Shown here piece after piece: positions 34,496 to 45,130 of a stretch of 64,000 nt of DNA; within the stretch, counting starts at the first letter, position 1, and every line of letters begins with the position of its first letter. Position numbers and translations under genes: made by a program. Below the pieces are notes generated by a model. It searched no databases. It saw only the letters and a program-made list of their open reading frames with translations, and had not been told where the DNA came from. The stretch is from Platycnemis pennipes. Its lineage: Eukaryota > Arthropoda > Insecta > Odonata > Platycnemididae. The stretch spans positions 57,082,872 through 57,146,871 of the forward strand of contig OW121852.1 of assembly GCA_933228895.1 (NCBI GenBank), written 5' to 3'.

Positions 34496-35989
34496 CAAGT
34501 AGTATTGCATTATAAATGTGTTTCAAATCTAGGGAAATAATGAACTAGGGATTTTACCTACCCCACGATATCATTTACCCCAGAAATCATTTTACTCTCT
34601 GCTATGCGTACTATGGCATCGGCGAGTCGCAGCATACTTATTATTCTCTGTGGATATTCACTACAGAAGACCGCTCTTTGATTACGATGATGACTCTTTT
34701 GATACGAACCTTAAAAATTACGGTAGACATTGCACAGCTTTGTCTCACTCCTTACCTTATTCTTGCTTCTTCACAGCTGGGTCCGGATTTTATCACAGCT
34801 ACTTGATTTTTATACTAACTATGGATACTCATTCGATCATTGTAGGACACTCCAATTCCTTTCAGAATTCCAAGCATTAAATTCCAATCTACATTGTCAA
34901 AAGCCTTCCCTAAATCATAAAATACATCAAACGTCGGTTTGTTTTTCTCCATTCTCTTATATATGAGCAGCCTAAGGGCCAATATTGCTTCTCTTGTACC
35001 CTTACTTTTCCGGAATCCAAATTGATCTTCATCCTGGAACTCCTCAGCTTTCCGTTCTATTCTTCTGTAGATGATCCTTGTCAATATATTCGATGCTTGT
35101 GTCGCTAGGCTTATAGTCCTAAAATTTTCACATTTCTCCGTTTTCTTCTTTTTGGGTATAGGAAAGATTATGTTTTTCTCGAAGTCCCTAGGTATTTATT
35201 CTGTTGAGTACATCTCGCAGATGGTTTTGTAAAAATGAGTTAATGCCTTATCTCCTAAATTTTTAATTAGTTCAGTGGGAATATCATGAATTCCAGAAGC
35301 TTTATTTTGCGAAGGTCCCTTACTGCTACGTCGAATTCTGATCTTAATATTGATGATCCCATATCATCCTCTTCGACTTCGCTTTCCTCTTCGATCACTT
35401 TCGTGCTGAGATGGTTTCCGTTGTATAACTCTTCCAAATATTCTTTCCATCTCTTCACATTGTCTTCATTTTCAATCAAAAGTTCTTCATTCTTGTCCCT
35501 TATGGCATTGCATCTTGCGCTTCGCTTATTGAAGTGTTTCCTCACTATCCTATAGGCAGCTTCCGCCTTTCCGAGAGCAAGGTTGTTTTGTACATCTTCA
35601 CAAGATTCTTCATCCACATTTCGCTAGCTTTCCTGGCTTTACGACTTACTTCGTTGCTTATTCTTTTGAAGCAAAGCTGCCGTTCTTTAGTTTTCATGTT
35701 CTCGTATGTACTTTATTCTTTGTTCAATCAGGTCTAATACTCTTTCCGTGATCCATGGCTTCTCCTTGACAACTTTTCTTCTTCCAAGAACTTCTTTTGC
35801 GGCTACCTGTAGTGCACATTTAAGGTTTTTCCAACGTTCTTCCACTGATTTCTCAGTCAGGTTCTCTCCCATGCTGTTCCCCGAACCAATGTTGTTTCCC
35901 ACTATGTTTTGAAATACCAGCTGATGTTCAGTCTCCTTCAGTTTAGCTTCCGCCTCCTCAGAATTTTAGATGGTATTTTGTCATCACTA

Positions 35990-36130
35990 AATTAGTATCT
36001 TGGCAATAATGCAGTAGTGCATGTTTGGTGTAGTAAATTAATATCAGTAGTGCATATTTAGTGATCTCCGCCCCCTGCCACTCACCCTCACGGTGGTTTG
36101 CAGGGTATCGCGTAGATGTAGAATTACTGT
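35990..36130 (+). repeat. CR1-like LINE 3' end inserted in the RTE-like LINE
   Basis: Contains TAGTGCATGTTTGGTG, CCCCCTGCCACTCACCC and GGTTTGCAGGGTATCGC, then GTAGATGTAG, matching the 3' terminus of the element at 40140-40890. It splits the endonuclease near the SDHN motif. Confidence 0.75.
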
Positions 36131-36640
36131 CACTGTCACTTATGATCGCTGTCGATGTCTGCACCAGGGTAGCTTTTGCAGTCCTTCATCCATGGTTCAT
36201 AAATTAGTGCTTCACTAAAATGTAGTCTATTTGAAATCTCCTTCTTCTCCTGGCATTTTCCACGTGTATCTTCTTCGGTTGTGATTTTTAAACAATACGT
36301 TGTCAACCACTAACTTAGGTTGTGTGCAGAACTCCAGTAGTTTTTCTCCTTTTTCGATTCGGTTTCCCAATCCTTATATCCAATTATTCTTCAATCTTGA
36401 CCTTTGCCGACAACAGCGTTCCAATCTCCTAAAATAATTATGTTTTCTTCTCCTCTTACCTATTTTATAACTTCCGTGATACCTTCGTAGATGTCTTGCT
36501 CTTCTTTATCTTCGTGTAAACTTGCTCTACTACGGTATCTACAGGTTTGGTCTCGATCTTCACCATTATTATCCTTTCATTGTACCGCAGGAAGCTCTTC
36601 ACACGCATTTCGGCGTTTTTTCTGGGTATGTATTATCCCT

Positions 36641-36912
36641 ACTCCAGCCAGCGGCGTCGGAAGTGGGGTGCAGGGGGGCATTCGGCCCCCCAGAATTTGC
36701 CCCGGGCCCTTAAGAAATGAGTCTAAATTAATAAAAATTAAATTTCACTTGTTTCCAGCTTGCCTTTTCCCTTCTGACGCATATTCTACCACTTTCATAT
36801 GCACTTTTAGCGGAATTATAGTCTCTAGCCCCTCCTATCCGCAAAAAAATGCGGGCCCTTTTCAAGGTTGGCCCCTCCCAGCGAAAATAGTTCCGACGCC
36901 CCTGACTCCAGC
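36641..36912 (-). mobile_element. hAT-type MITE, copy B, with intact 8-bp target duplication
   Basis: The 256 bp element (36649-36904) starts CAGCGGCGTCGGAA and ends TTCCGACGCCCCTG. It is flanked on both sides by ACTCCAGC (36641-36648, 36905-36912). Its interior matches the copy at 1895-2155 in opposite orientation. It has no coding capacity and interrupts the RTE-like LINE. Confidence 0.92.
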
Positions 36913-37019
36913 CCATGCGTAGAATTCCATTGCGTATAATCCTATAACTTACAGTCCAAAGGGGCATAAGGGTAGTGATTTAAAAAGATTTTAGAATAAA
37001 TTAAATCTTACAGTACGAT

Positions 37020-37233
37020 TCCATATACTTTTATTCTATATCAGAAGAAATTTTGCCTTGAAATTTGAATCTGATATTTTACTCCTCGTCCGACTAAGCA
37101 TTAGTTTTGCATTGGAGAACAGCCTATCCACACTAAAGAACTTTATGGCATATTCTTCTGGGCCACAAAATCTTAACATCGGCAGCGGATATTCATTCCC
37201 TTGAAGAAGTGACCCATACCATGAATTGACCAT
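37020..37233 (-). pseudogene. hAT transposase C-terminal remnant (second family)
   Basis: The frame reads PEEYAIKFFSVDRLFSNAKL, then MLSRTRSKISDSNFKAKFLL. The conserved hAT block is visible, with FFSV running directly into the RLFSNAKL part; a short segment between them (usually PATS..SE) is deleted. It differs from the hAT fragment at 25754-26059. Adjacent DNA at 37233-37700 shows no further hAT sequence. Confidence 0.7.
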
Positions 37234-37779
37234 TACGGGTCGCGAAACATCGGACTCAGAGAAGCCATGGAAAAATCCAAAAATTCCTCTGCCTCACGAT
37301 AAGCCACGAAAGCTACAAAGAAGAAATGAGGTTTTTGAGAAATTCATCCTCTTTATTATACGGTGTGGTAGGTTTCAGTTTCTACGAAAGGTAGATGTGC
37401 TCAGCATGTGGTTAGCTATCTCACTCCTTTGAGAATGGGACCTCAATGTAACTCGGGAAAAACTGGGAATATCTGGGAGGGGGAAGGAGAGTTGAGGAAT
37501 CGAAGAAAGAAGTTTAAAAAGGGCTTTTCTCGGGACGCCCTCAATAAAGGTCGTAAGCTCCCTTCGAAAAAGAAGGGTATTTGCAGAATCAGCAGGTAAA
37601 AGGTGTGGGAGAATACTTAAAGCGACATGGAAGGAAAGGCAGAGGCAGAAGAAACTTTGCCTGCTTCTTCGGCGATGCTCGATTTCGTAGTTCGAGTAAA
37701 TTGTAGCAGTTCCCTAACATTAAATTTTTGAGATCTTATACATTTGGATCTTATATATTTACAGCTACTTCAATAAAAT

Positions 37780-37880
37780 CTTCACCTGCACCTACGCAAT
37801 GCACTGCAAGCCACCGCCAGGGTGTGTGGTAGGGGGTGAAGATCACCAAACGTGCACTATTGAAATGCAACTAGGGTACT
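37780..37880 (-). repeat. CR1-like LINE 3' end fragment
   Basis: Carries TGCAAGCCACCGCCAGGGTG and TGTGGTAGGGGGTGAAG, then ACCAAACGTGCACTA, the complement of the LINE terminus. It lies next to a second, separate copy starting at 37890. Confidence 0.75.
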
Positions 37881-38205
37881 ACATGGAAACATGCTATCTA
37901 CATCTACATAATACCCTGCGATCCACCATAAAGGTGTGTGGCAGGGGGTGAACTCTCACCAAACATGCATCGCCGTGGTAGCCCCCCGCCGCGTGGTTCG
38001 AGGAGAGAGGCCAGCGTTGGGCCTGGGAGATCGGGAAAGGGTCGCGGATTAGGACCCTTCCCGAGGTGGGAGACACCCTTCTGGTGACTACCTGAGACAT
38101 GGTCCCAGATCATCACTTTTATCCAAATAGCAAAGTAAGCATGCAAAAACATGCTGTTAGTTGGGTTACCTTCAAGTCCTTATACCAACATGCAACTACC
38201 TATGC

Positions 38206-38252
38206 TATCCATTGATGTACTCGTATTGGATATACGAGTACATCAATGGATA
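38206..38252. repeat. Perfect 20-bp stem hairpin from inverted local duplication
   Basis: TATCCATTGATGTACTCGTA (38206-38225) and its exact complement (38233-38252) are separated by 7 nt. The sister LINE copies have this sequence only once, so this copy gained an inverted duplicate, probably by template switching. Confidence 0.9.
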
Positions 38253-38447
38253 CATATTTACATCGTACATATTTACCGCTATTCATATCCCTAATGGTAC
38301 GAGGAAAAAAGGACATTTTGAATCTGTCAGTTAGGCAATCAATTTCTCTAATTTTGTAATCATGGTCCAGTCTACCATAGTAAGTTGGGGTTCGCAAAAT
38401 ATTTTTAACGTCATCACTGCAAATATTACCTTGGAATTTATTCAAGA

Positions 38448-38689
38448 GATTAAGTCTAATTATTAAAATAATCACTTGGTAAGATTCCACAAATTTTTAT
38501 TTTTCCCCGACCTAGGTTTCGATTGGTTTGACAATCATTATCAAGGTGTTATAATGATTGTCAAACCAATCGAAACCTAGGTCGGGGAAAAATAAAAATT
38601 TGTGGAATCTTACCAAGTGATTATTTTAATAACTATGCGGTTCCACCAAGTGAAGCCTGAGGATTTCCTCTTTATTTGATTAAGTCTAA
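38448..38689 (-). mobile_element. 218 bp palindromic Penelope-like insertion with 12-bp target duplication
   Basis: GATTAAGTCTAA occurs at 38448-38459 and 38678-38689. Between them, 38460-38541 and 38551-38632 are perfect inverted copies (82 bp each) around a 9-nt loop. A unique arm containing GGTTCCACCAAGTGAAGCC ends in CTCTTTATTT. Each palindrome arm holds ATGATTGTCAAACCAATCGA, then GAAACC and TTTGTGGAATC. The same motifs occur singly at 8588-8725. Inverted terminal modules and long target duplications are known from Penelope-like elements. No coding sequence. Confidence 0.85.
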
Positions 38690-39049
38690 ATTTAAACCTG
38701 CGAATTGAAAATGATTCCCATTTTAATTCATTTAATAGACTGGTCACGATAGTATGGTTATCGTATCGTCCCTTTACAAATCTTGCCGATCTTCGCAGCA
38801 CATGTTCAAGTTCATTATTTAGACCGATTTCGTAGGGATCCCATATACTGGCAGCATATTCCAAAAATAATATAATTGGGTTACATGTAGCTACATGGTT
38901 AGTATCTACATAGTAATAAATGCATGGGTTGTTAATACATGCATCATGCACTACTGACTACTCATCAATATTTCACCTGCCTATTCTTTTGCTGTGCTGC
39001 TTATTGTTCTCTCTTGTCTTACGGGGGAGAAATGACATTTTGAATCTAT

Positions 39050-39545
39050 CGATGCGATAATAAATCTCTCTTATATATCTCATCTCTTATTTATCTGTTG
39101 TAATCCACCATATTACGTAGTGGTTTTTAATATACCTACATATATCTAACATCTTCAGTAAAACTATATATTTTAAATTTCTGTAATTGATTTAATCTAT
39201 ATTTTAACAAACGATCTGATGATGATTCCCAACCTAATTCTTGTATTAATTCTGATACACTACTAAACCTATCGTAACACCTTTTAACAAACCTAGCTGC
39301 TCTACGCTGCACACTGTATAGCTCACTGATCAAACCTAATTCATTCAGATCCCATACACTGGCTACATATTCAAGGTGGGGCCTAACGAGCGAAAAGTAA
39401 CATCGCTCTTTTGTCTTCTCGTCACATTTCCCGAGTACTCTTTTAATAAATCCTAGCTTTCTCTTGCCTCGGCAGCATATTTCCCGGGTTTGTATTCCCC
39501 ACGATAAATCTTTAGTGATTGCTACTCCTAAATACTTACTATCTT
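39050..39545 (-). pseudogene. CR1-like LINE fragment (RT C-terminal region)
   Basis: The minus strand reads KYLGVAITKDLSW, KLGFIKRVLGKC, SLVRPHLEYVASVWD and then VQRRAARFVKRCYDRFSSV. This is the usual order at the C-terminus of CR1/jockey-type reverse transcriptases. It belongs to a related but distinct family from the 40140 copy. Truncated at both ends. Confidence 0.8.
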
Positions 39546-40139
39546 ATGGTTTCAACGCTTTCGATTTTCGTCTTACAGTTGCTATAGGATCGGTCTTTCG
39601 AATTATTCCTCTAAATATATGAACGCGTTATAGGTATTGAAACAAGTCGCTATTATAGTATCGCGCCACAACCCATCCCTGGAGGTCATACTGATGGATG
39701 TGTGTTCAGAATTCTATTTTGGCATAAACATTTTAGTACCTATAAAAAGTGTATTCTTCCGACATTACTACATCGGACTCACATTCGCTCTGCGAATCAG
39801 CCAGAGCGATAAGGTTATTACTTCAGCTGGTAGATTACTTCAGTTTTTTCGGCACTCCTGATAACGTGGAAATGAATGGATATGACGTTAACAGCAATCT
39901 CCGGAATAAATCTTCATTTTTTCCAACCTTGAAATTTTTCACTTGCGATGCTCGCAATATCCTCTTATATCCTGTCTTGTCGCTATGTCTTCCTCTGACA
40001 AGTGTCCAATAGGAAAAAATGATTCTTTGGTAATGGCTCCTTTGTAGATTAGCAGCTTATGCGCAGTAGGTGCCATGTAATGTCACAGGTAGAGTCGGAA
40101 ATACATATCCGCTGTGTCTAAAATCATTTCCGTAAATAC

Positions 40140-40890
40140 ATTATACGTGAACATATACGTGAAATAATGGGTCAAGCTAATCGTAAACTGGGTTTCATCA
40201 AAAGGGTATTGGGTAAATGTGACGATCATGTACGAGAAATCAGCTACTTTTCCCTTGTTAGCCCTCATTTGGAATATGCTGCCAGTGTATGGGATCCCTA
40301 CGAAATCGGTCTAAGTAATGAACTTGAACGTGTGCAGCGAAGATCGGCAAGATTTGTAAAGGGACGATACGATAATTATATCAGCGTAACCAGTCTATTA
40401 AATGAATTGAAATGGGAATCATTGTCAGATCGCAGGTTGAAATTTAGACTTAATCTCTTAAACAAACTCCAAGGCAATATTTTCAGTGAAGATGTTAAAA
40501 ATATTTTACGAACCCCAACTTACTATGGCAGACTGGACCATAATCATAAAATTAGAGAAATTGATTGCCGAACCGACCGATTCAAAATGTCCTTTTTCCT
40601 TCGCACAATAAGAGATACGAATAACGGTAAATATGTCCTATCGGAGTGTAGCAATGGATAACATTGGTAGCTGCATGTAGGTATGAGTACTTAAAGCTAA
40701 CCCTACTAACAGAATGTTTTTGCATGTTTGCTTTGCAATTCCTATCTTTTTTAAATATTGTAGTTATGACTACTATATTAATACTATTCCTTTTTTATGC
40801 ATGATATGTAGTGCATGTTTGGTGAGAAATCACCCCCTGCCACACACCCTTGTGGTGGCTTGCAGGGTATTATGTAGATGTAGATGTAGA
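40140..40890 (+). pseudogene. CR1-like LINE, 3' portion with complete tail
   Basis: The frame 40167-40661 (164 codons) encodes NRKLGFIKRVLGKCDDHVRE, LVSPHLEYAASVWDPYEIG, RRSARFVKGRYDN and RLDHNHKIREIDCRTDRFK, the end of the RT ORF. It is followed by ~220 bp of 3' UTR. The UTR ends CCCCCTGCCACACACCCTTG, GGCTTGCAGGGTATTATG and a (TAGATG) repeat near 40876-40890. This copy defines the LINE terminus whose short pieces are scattered through 36-64 kb. 5' truncated, as usual for LINEs. Confidence 0.9.
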
Positions 40891-41339
40891 TAGATTATAT
40901 TTGAGCCCGTAAACACTTAATAAAACCTTTAATTCACATAAAAGCGATGTATAAGTTTCTCGTTCATATATGTAATGGAATGTATAGTTGTATGAGAATA
41001 AATTACTTCATGTAAAGGTCCATCAATCCCAGATATATGCCACAGACACTAAAAGGAAAGTTCTGAGGCATCATTGTGGTACACTTCCCAGAGGCCAGTA
41101 ATATTTTTGGCTGTCCCATTACAGCACGAAACTGCAAAGCATTGCTATTATAAACCATATAATTCTTCTCAAATGATCGTAATTGTAATAGATACTCACC
41201 GGATATGCTAGGAAGATATTTATATGCAGATGAAGGAAGTTTTAACCCCAGCTGTAACCAGCTTTTGAAATTTTCCTGAAACTTTTATTCGTACGCGAGC
41301 TTCCCTCCCACTTTTTCAGTTAATTGAGAAAAAAGAATT

Positions 41340-42270
41340 TCTGCACGAAGCGCGTCCGAATATTTTTGGACATATGCACATGGGAGACATGCATATGGCA
41401 CATTCGTGACAATAGGAAGTGGAGTTAGACAGGGCTGACCGCTATTGGCGGTACTTTTTAACATATACAGGGAGGAAATGGAGAGAGAGGCTTGGGATGA
41501 GCTCGAGGCTGGAGTCAAGGTCGGGGGACATTTGATAAAAACGGTGAGGTTCGCGGATGACCGACCTCTAGTCGGCCAGTCAACCCAGGGCTTATAAAAT
41601 ATGCTGGATGCGTTGCAAAAACAGTGCGAAAGATTAGGGATGAAGACAAATCAGAAGAAAACGAAAGTAATGAGATTTTCAAGGAGAAAAAAAGCCAGTT
41701 TAACTATATAGGTGGGAGGTCAGAAGCTAGAGCAGGTGGAGCTATTTAACTATCTAGGTAGTGTTTTGGAGGAAAAAGGGTAGAGCAGCATTTAGGTGAG
41801 AAGGAGAATCGCATTGGCAAAAGAAGCTTTTACTCATATGCGTGAGCTAATGACAGGGGAGTTAAGTGGGAAAGTAAAGAAAATGCTAGTGAAAAGTTTA
41901 ACATGTGGAGCGTATAGCATATGATGTGGAAACATGGGATTTGCGGAAATGAGATAAAAATAGACTTAAGGCTTTTGAGATGTGGGTGTGGAGAAGGATG
42001 GAGAAAGTACAGGGGATCAAAAGGAGGACGAACTTTTATTGGTTAGAATTGGTATGAGAGGAAAGCAATTTGATAGATGATATTAGGAGAAGGCAGAAAG
42101 TGTGGATGGAGAAGGTAATAAAGGGTGATTGTATTTTAAAGGACTTGATTGAGGGAAAAATGGTTGGTAAGCGGGGAAGAGGGAGGAGAAGAACTAGTGG
42201 TCTGGATAGAAAGATGGGTGGTAGGAAGTATGAGGGACTGAAGCGAAATATCTCGCGAAATGTATGGGTG
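41340..42270 (+). pseudogene. RTE-like LINE fragment: second half of reverse transcriptase
   Basis: The frame reads VTIGSGVRQG, a stop, LFNIYREEMEREAWDELEAG, VRFADDRPLVGQS (the catalytic F-A-D-D box), LGMKTNQKKTKVMRFSRRK and LFNYLGSVLEEKG. Later parts are shifted. It complements the RT N-terminal half at 34620-35084 but lies on the opposite strand, so it is a separate copy. Confidence 0.8.
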
Positions 42271-42339
42271 TGGGAAGTATTAAATATCCATTTAGATCTT
42301 CCTTCAAAGGTACAATACTACTAATAATAAGCATCATCT

Positions 42340-42720
42340 CTCCCTTGCCGCCATCCTTACTTAGCTCTCGCCTACCCTCTTCAGCGCATTTTGCCCGTAT
42401 ATCCCTTAAGACGCAAGCGTAACGGTATTTATACCGCGTATATAAGCGCTGATGATGTCTTTGAACAGCTGAGGTAAATTGAAAGAGCTCCGATAATAAT
42501 TTACTCTCATGAGTTGATAAACGATCTAATCGTGAGTGCCTCTGCTTCCAGCATTCATTCACCCCTCTCTTTTGGCTTTTTCAAGCTGGCCTCCTGACAT
42601 CTAGAGTCAGAAAAAATACACTTACTCGGAGCAAGATATTGCTTATATATTTTTTATTTGACTTAATGGAATGGGGAAATCCAAATAATGAGTATCAAGC
42701 AGGAGATATGAGAAAACCAG
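42340..42720. other. Unassigned DNA
   Basis: A minus-strand open frame (42562 down to 42330) has no recognised domain. Two TATA-like words, TATATACGCGG and TATAAATACC, lie in it on the minus strand, but no downstream coding exon was found. Confidence 0.3.
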
Positions 42721-42724
42721 ATGA

Positions 42725-42812
42725 GCATACATCTACATCTACATAATACCCTGCAAGCCACCACAAGGGTGTGTGGCAGGGGGTGATTGCTCACCAAACA
42801 TGCACTACATAT
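42725..42812 (-). repeat. CR1-like LINE 3' end fragment
   Basis: Reads ACATCTACATCTACATAATA, CCCTGCAAGCCACCACAAGG and TGTGTGGCAGGGGGTG, ending ACCAAACATGCACTAC. Nearly consensus, so a young copy. A Penelope-type fragment (ACTTGGTGGAATTTAG...ACAATTCCACAAA) follows at 42856-42922. Confidence 0.85.
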
Positions 42813-42922
42813 CAAAATATATAAAGCATAATGTAACATCAATGGAGGCAGGCTATACTTGGTGGAATTTAGTTGCACTGAACATGTTAAGGAAATAAAC
42901 TTTGTACAATTCCACAAAATGA

Positions 42923-43740
42923 GCATAATGTACTTCTTTCTTTCAGACCCATCCCCTCTTGGACTTTCGTCACCCATCCTTCACGCGTACCATCTTCCTC
43001 CACTTAACTCTCATACTTACATATCTCGTTAGAGATTCTTCCACCTCACTCGCCAATTCAGATTTTATGTATGGCTCCTTCTCTCTCGATGTTCGATGTT
43101 GTCATCTTTAGTGCAAACCCGTTGAGAAGTGAACTGCTCCTGGTAACAGGACTGACGATTCTCAACAGCAATGGAGATTAGGTGAGGAATGTAACTCCCT
43201 TCACTTGCCCTACTTTGTGGCCACCTGCAGTCGCGCGTTCTGCCGTCTCCTTCTCTCACCCATAATTTTAATATTCTCCAGATATACTGACAGTTACATC
43301 AAACTTCTGGCACAAATTGTGAGGCCGAGTTCACCAGGGAGACTCAACAAGGGGACAAGGTGGGTGAGGGTGGTAGGAATAACAAGGCTCCGTAGGTCAA
43401 TGACGCCGTGTGTCCATTAATGTTTATTCACCCGCGTTAATAACTCAACTGCATCTTATACTTGTCACTCTATATCTCGCTCAGAGATACTAAATTATAA
43501 ACTTATATACACACTCTCTGGTCTTGCTCCACACCCCTTCTACTACTCTCAAGGCTTAGAACTGTTTCTGTAGAACTCTGCATGGCTCATCGGATTTTTA
43601 CTGCATGCGTTGTCTCGTGCGACAACAGTCTCGTTGGTTTCCGGCGTTTACCGTCGAAGGGTAACAACTAGTGGGAAATATGACTCTTTTAGATGAGCAG
43701 ACTCATGATTCAACTCTCGCTCTAACGAGCAGCTCGCTCA
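42923..43740. other. Unannotated DNA
   Basis: No exon or repeat terminus is supported. Open frames at 43065-43420 have no domain similarity. Confidence 0.3.
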
Positions 43741-43741
43741 G

Positions 43742-43763
43742 AGTGACTCCCTTCGGAGTCACT
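43742..43763. repeat. Hairpin within GACTC/GAGCT-rich DNA
   Basis: AGTGACTCC and GGAGTCACT form a 9-bp stem with a CTTC loop. Across 43680-44330 the words GACTC and GAGCT recur on both strands, suggesting a repeat with simple internal structure. Confidence 0.5.
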
Positions 43764-44639
43764 TGGATTGGGAGGTAAGAGTCGGGGGAGGAAAGGAGAG
43801 GGGAGTCATTTGGAGGGGATGAAAGAAAAGAGGGACTGGTGACAATAATGAAAATGGATTTTCATTGTTGGCTTTTTATTTCTTCGGTAATATGATCCAC
43901 AAACATTTATTTAGGAATAATAGCACAACATGCATAGAAATCGTGACAATTTTTTTTTACAAATTAGCATTTAATGACAAATTCTGCGACACTTTTCTCC
44001 CTGCCCATTTATTTTTCCTCTGCAGAAATTCGGCCTGCTTTAGATTTCATAAGCCATTCATTTTATTATTTCCCCAACATCAAATTCCCAGTAGAACTCA
44101 TGGAAACATTTCATGTTACTCGATCGCAAAGGACTCCCATTACTCGTACCACAGCCATGACTCCCATGAGATGAAGCCTCTTTAGAGCGGTGAGCTCGGA
44201 GACTCTTATGAGCTGTGAGCTACAAGACAATTGAGCTGTGAGTTCGAAGGTCGTGACTCACGTAATATGACTCTCACGACTAGCAGTCAATCTACAGAGG
44301 CGCTCTTTTGAGCTGACTCGCTCAAGGTTACGTACGCCGTAAAAACCCGAAGAGCCATGTTTGTTTTATGGACCAACACCGAGGAAGCCAAGAACCAACT
44401 AGAGAATGTATGTATTAGTTACCTGAATTGATGACTGAAGCAGTGTGAATGAACCCTTATCTAACGATTTCTTTACTTGCTGGCGGATTGAGATAAAGCT
44501 GGGTTTGGCCTTCAACTAATTGGAATAGACTGTAGGACATGCAATATCGCTGCCTCAATAGTTATTGGTTGTAAGCAGAAATGGTATCTATCACTCAGCA
44601 AAATGTGGAGGAATGAAAATTAATGCCTATAGCTAGCAG

Positions 44640-44970
44640 TGACAAACGAAGAAGTCCTACGAAGAGTGGGGCTAAAGAGCTTCAGGGATTTTCTCCTGAA
44701 AACCTTAACAAGATGACAGGGCTTAATCCTGCATATCTTGAGACATGATGGCTTAATGAAGACAATCTTCGAGGGGGAAGAGAACAGGAAGATTGGAAAA
44801 TGGAGGTCTCGCATGAGATATATAGAGCAAGTATTGAAGGATATGAAATATAAAAATTATATAGGCATGATAAGGCTAGCTGATATGAGAATCGAATGTA
44901 TCTGCCTCCAACGATTCTAAGAGTTGTTGGCTGCTGATGATAAGCATATATTCTACCTGCCTTCAAACTC
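44640..44970 (+). pseudogene. RTE-like LINE C-terminal fragment
   Basis: The frame contains NEEVLRRVGLKSFRDF, then LHILRHDGLMKTIFEGEENR, WRSRMRYIEQVLKDMKYKNY and MIRLADMRIE. These resemble the end of RTE/BovB-like ORF2 (ILRH, LADR.EWR). An initial frameshift separates the first part. Similar but more decayed pieces lie near 48600-48980 and 53900-54230. Confidence 0.75.
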
Positions 44971-45034
44971 ATTTTCCTTTTGGAGTTAACAAGATTACCT
45001 GGAAAAGAACACCACAGAGATAAAAATGACTCAC

Positions 45035-45130
45035 CTTCACCGTCAAAGGGGGTGCTTTTCTTCTCTTGGTCATTACTGCACTGGAATGCACATCAATAGG
45101 TGACTCGCGGTCAGTTCGCGATTCCTTCAT
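45035..45130 (-). CDS. Candidate first coding exon (32 codons), unidentified gene
   Basis: The minus strand has ATG at 45130 in a favourable context (AACAATGAAG), with an in-frame stop 24 nt upstream. The frame stays open for 32 codons (MKESRTDRESPIDVHSS..., then MTKRRKAPPLTVK) to AAG|GTGAGT, a strong donor at 45034. The basic KRRK stretch is the only feature. No following exon was found and the family is unknown; chance is not excluded. Confidence 0.3.

Larger units (their letters stand above)
34620..36990 (-). pseudogene. RTE-like non-LTR retrotransposon (endonuclease plus reverse transcriptase), interrupted
   Basis: Read from high to low coordinates: an endonuclease with GVGIIHTQKKRRNACEELPA, then LGDWNAVVGKGQD near 36430 and RRRRRFQIDYILVK near 36240. 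A linker follows with EERWKNLKCALQVAAKEVLG (35687-35902) and VKRWKEYLEELYNGNHLS (35267-35617). The RT begins with EDQFGFRKSKGTREAILALR and KAFDNVDWNLM (34815-35084), continuing LYKNQVAVIK below 34815. Frameshifts and stops are frequent, and the FADD half of the RT is missing here. A CR1-like LINE 3' end (35990-36125) and a hAT-type MITE (36649-36904) are inserted in the endonuclease part. The endonuclease style resembles RTE/BovB elements. Confidence 0.85.
37890..38960 (-). pseudogene. CR1-like LINE 3' portion, interrupted by a palindromic insertion
   Basis: On the minus strand, C-terminal RT-region codons LEYAASIWDPYEIGLNNELE and RRSARFVKGRYDN (38951-38690) continue, after removal of 38460-38677, as NKFQGNICSDDVKNILRTP and RLDHDYKIREIDC (38459-38210). 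The 3' UTR follows and ends in ACATCTACATAATACCC near 37895. A GC-rich stretch at about 37975-38110 is absent from the copy at 40140-40890. This is one decayed, 5'-truncated copy. Confidence 0.85.

Noticed and set aside
34650..34966. Plus-strand frames of 76-78 codons
   Set aside because: Antisense to the RTE-like reverse transcriptase on the minus strand.
42194..42562. 122-codon minus frame with TATA-like words
   Set aside because: Its second half is antisense to a LINE fragment, no domain is recognised and the TATA words are inside the frame rather than upstream.
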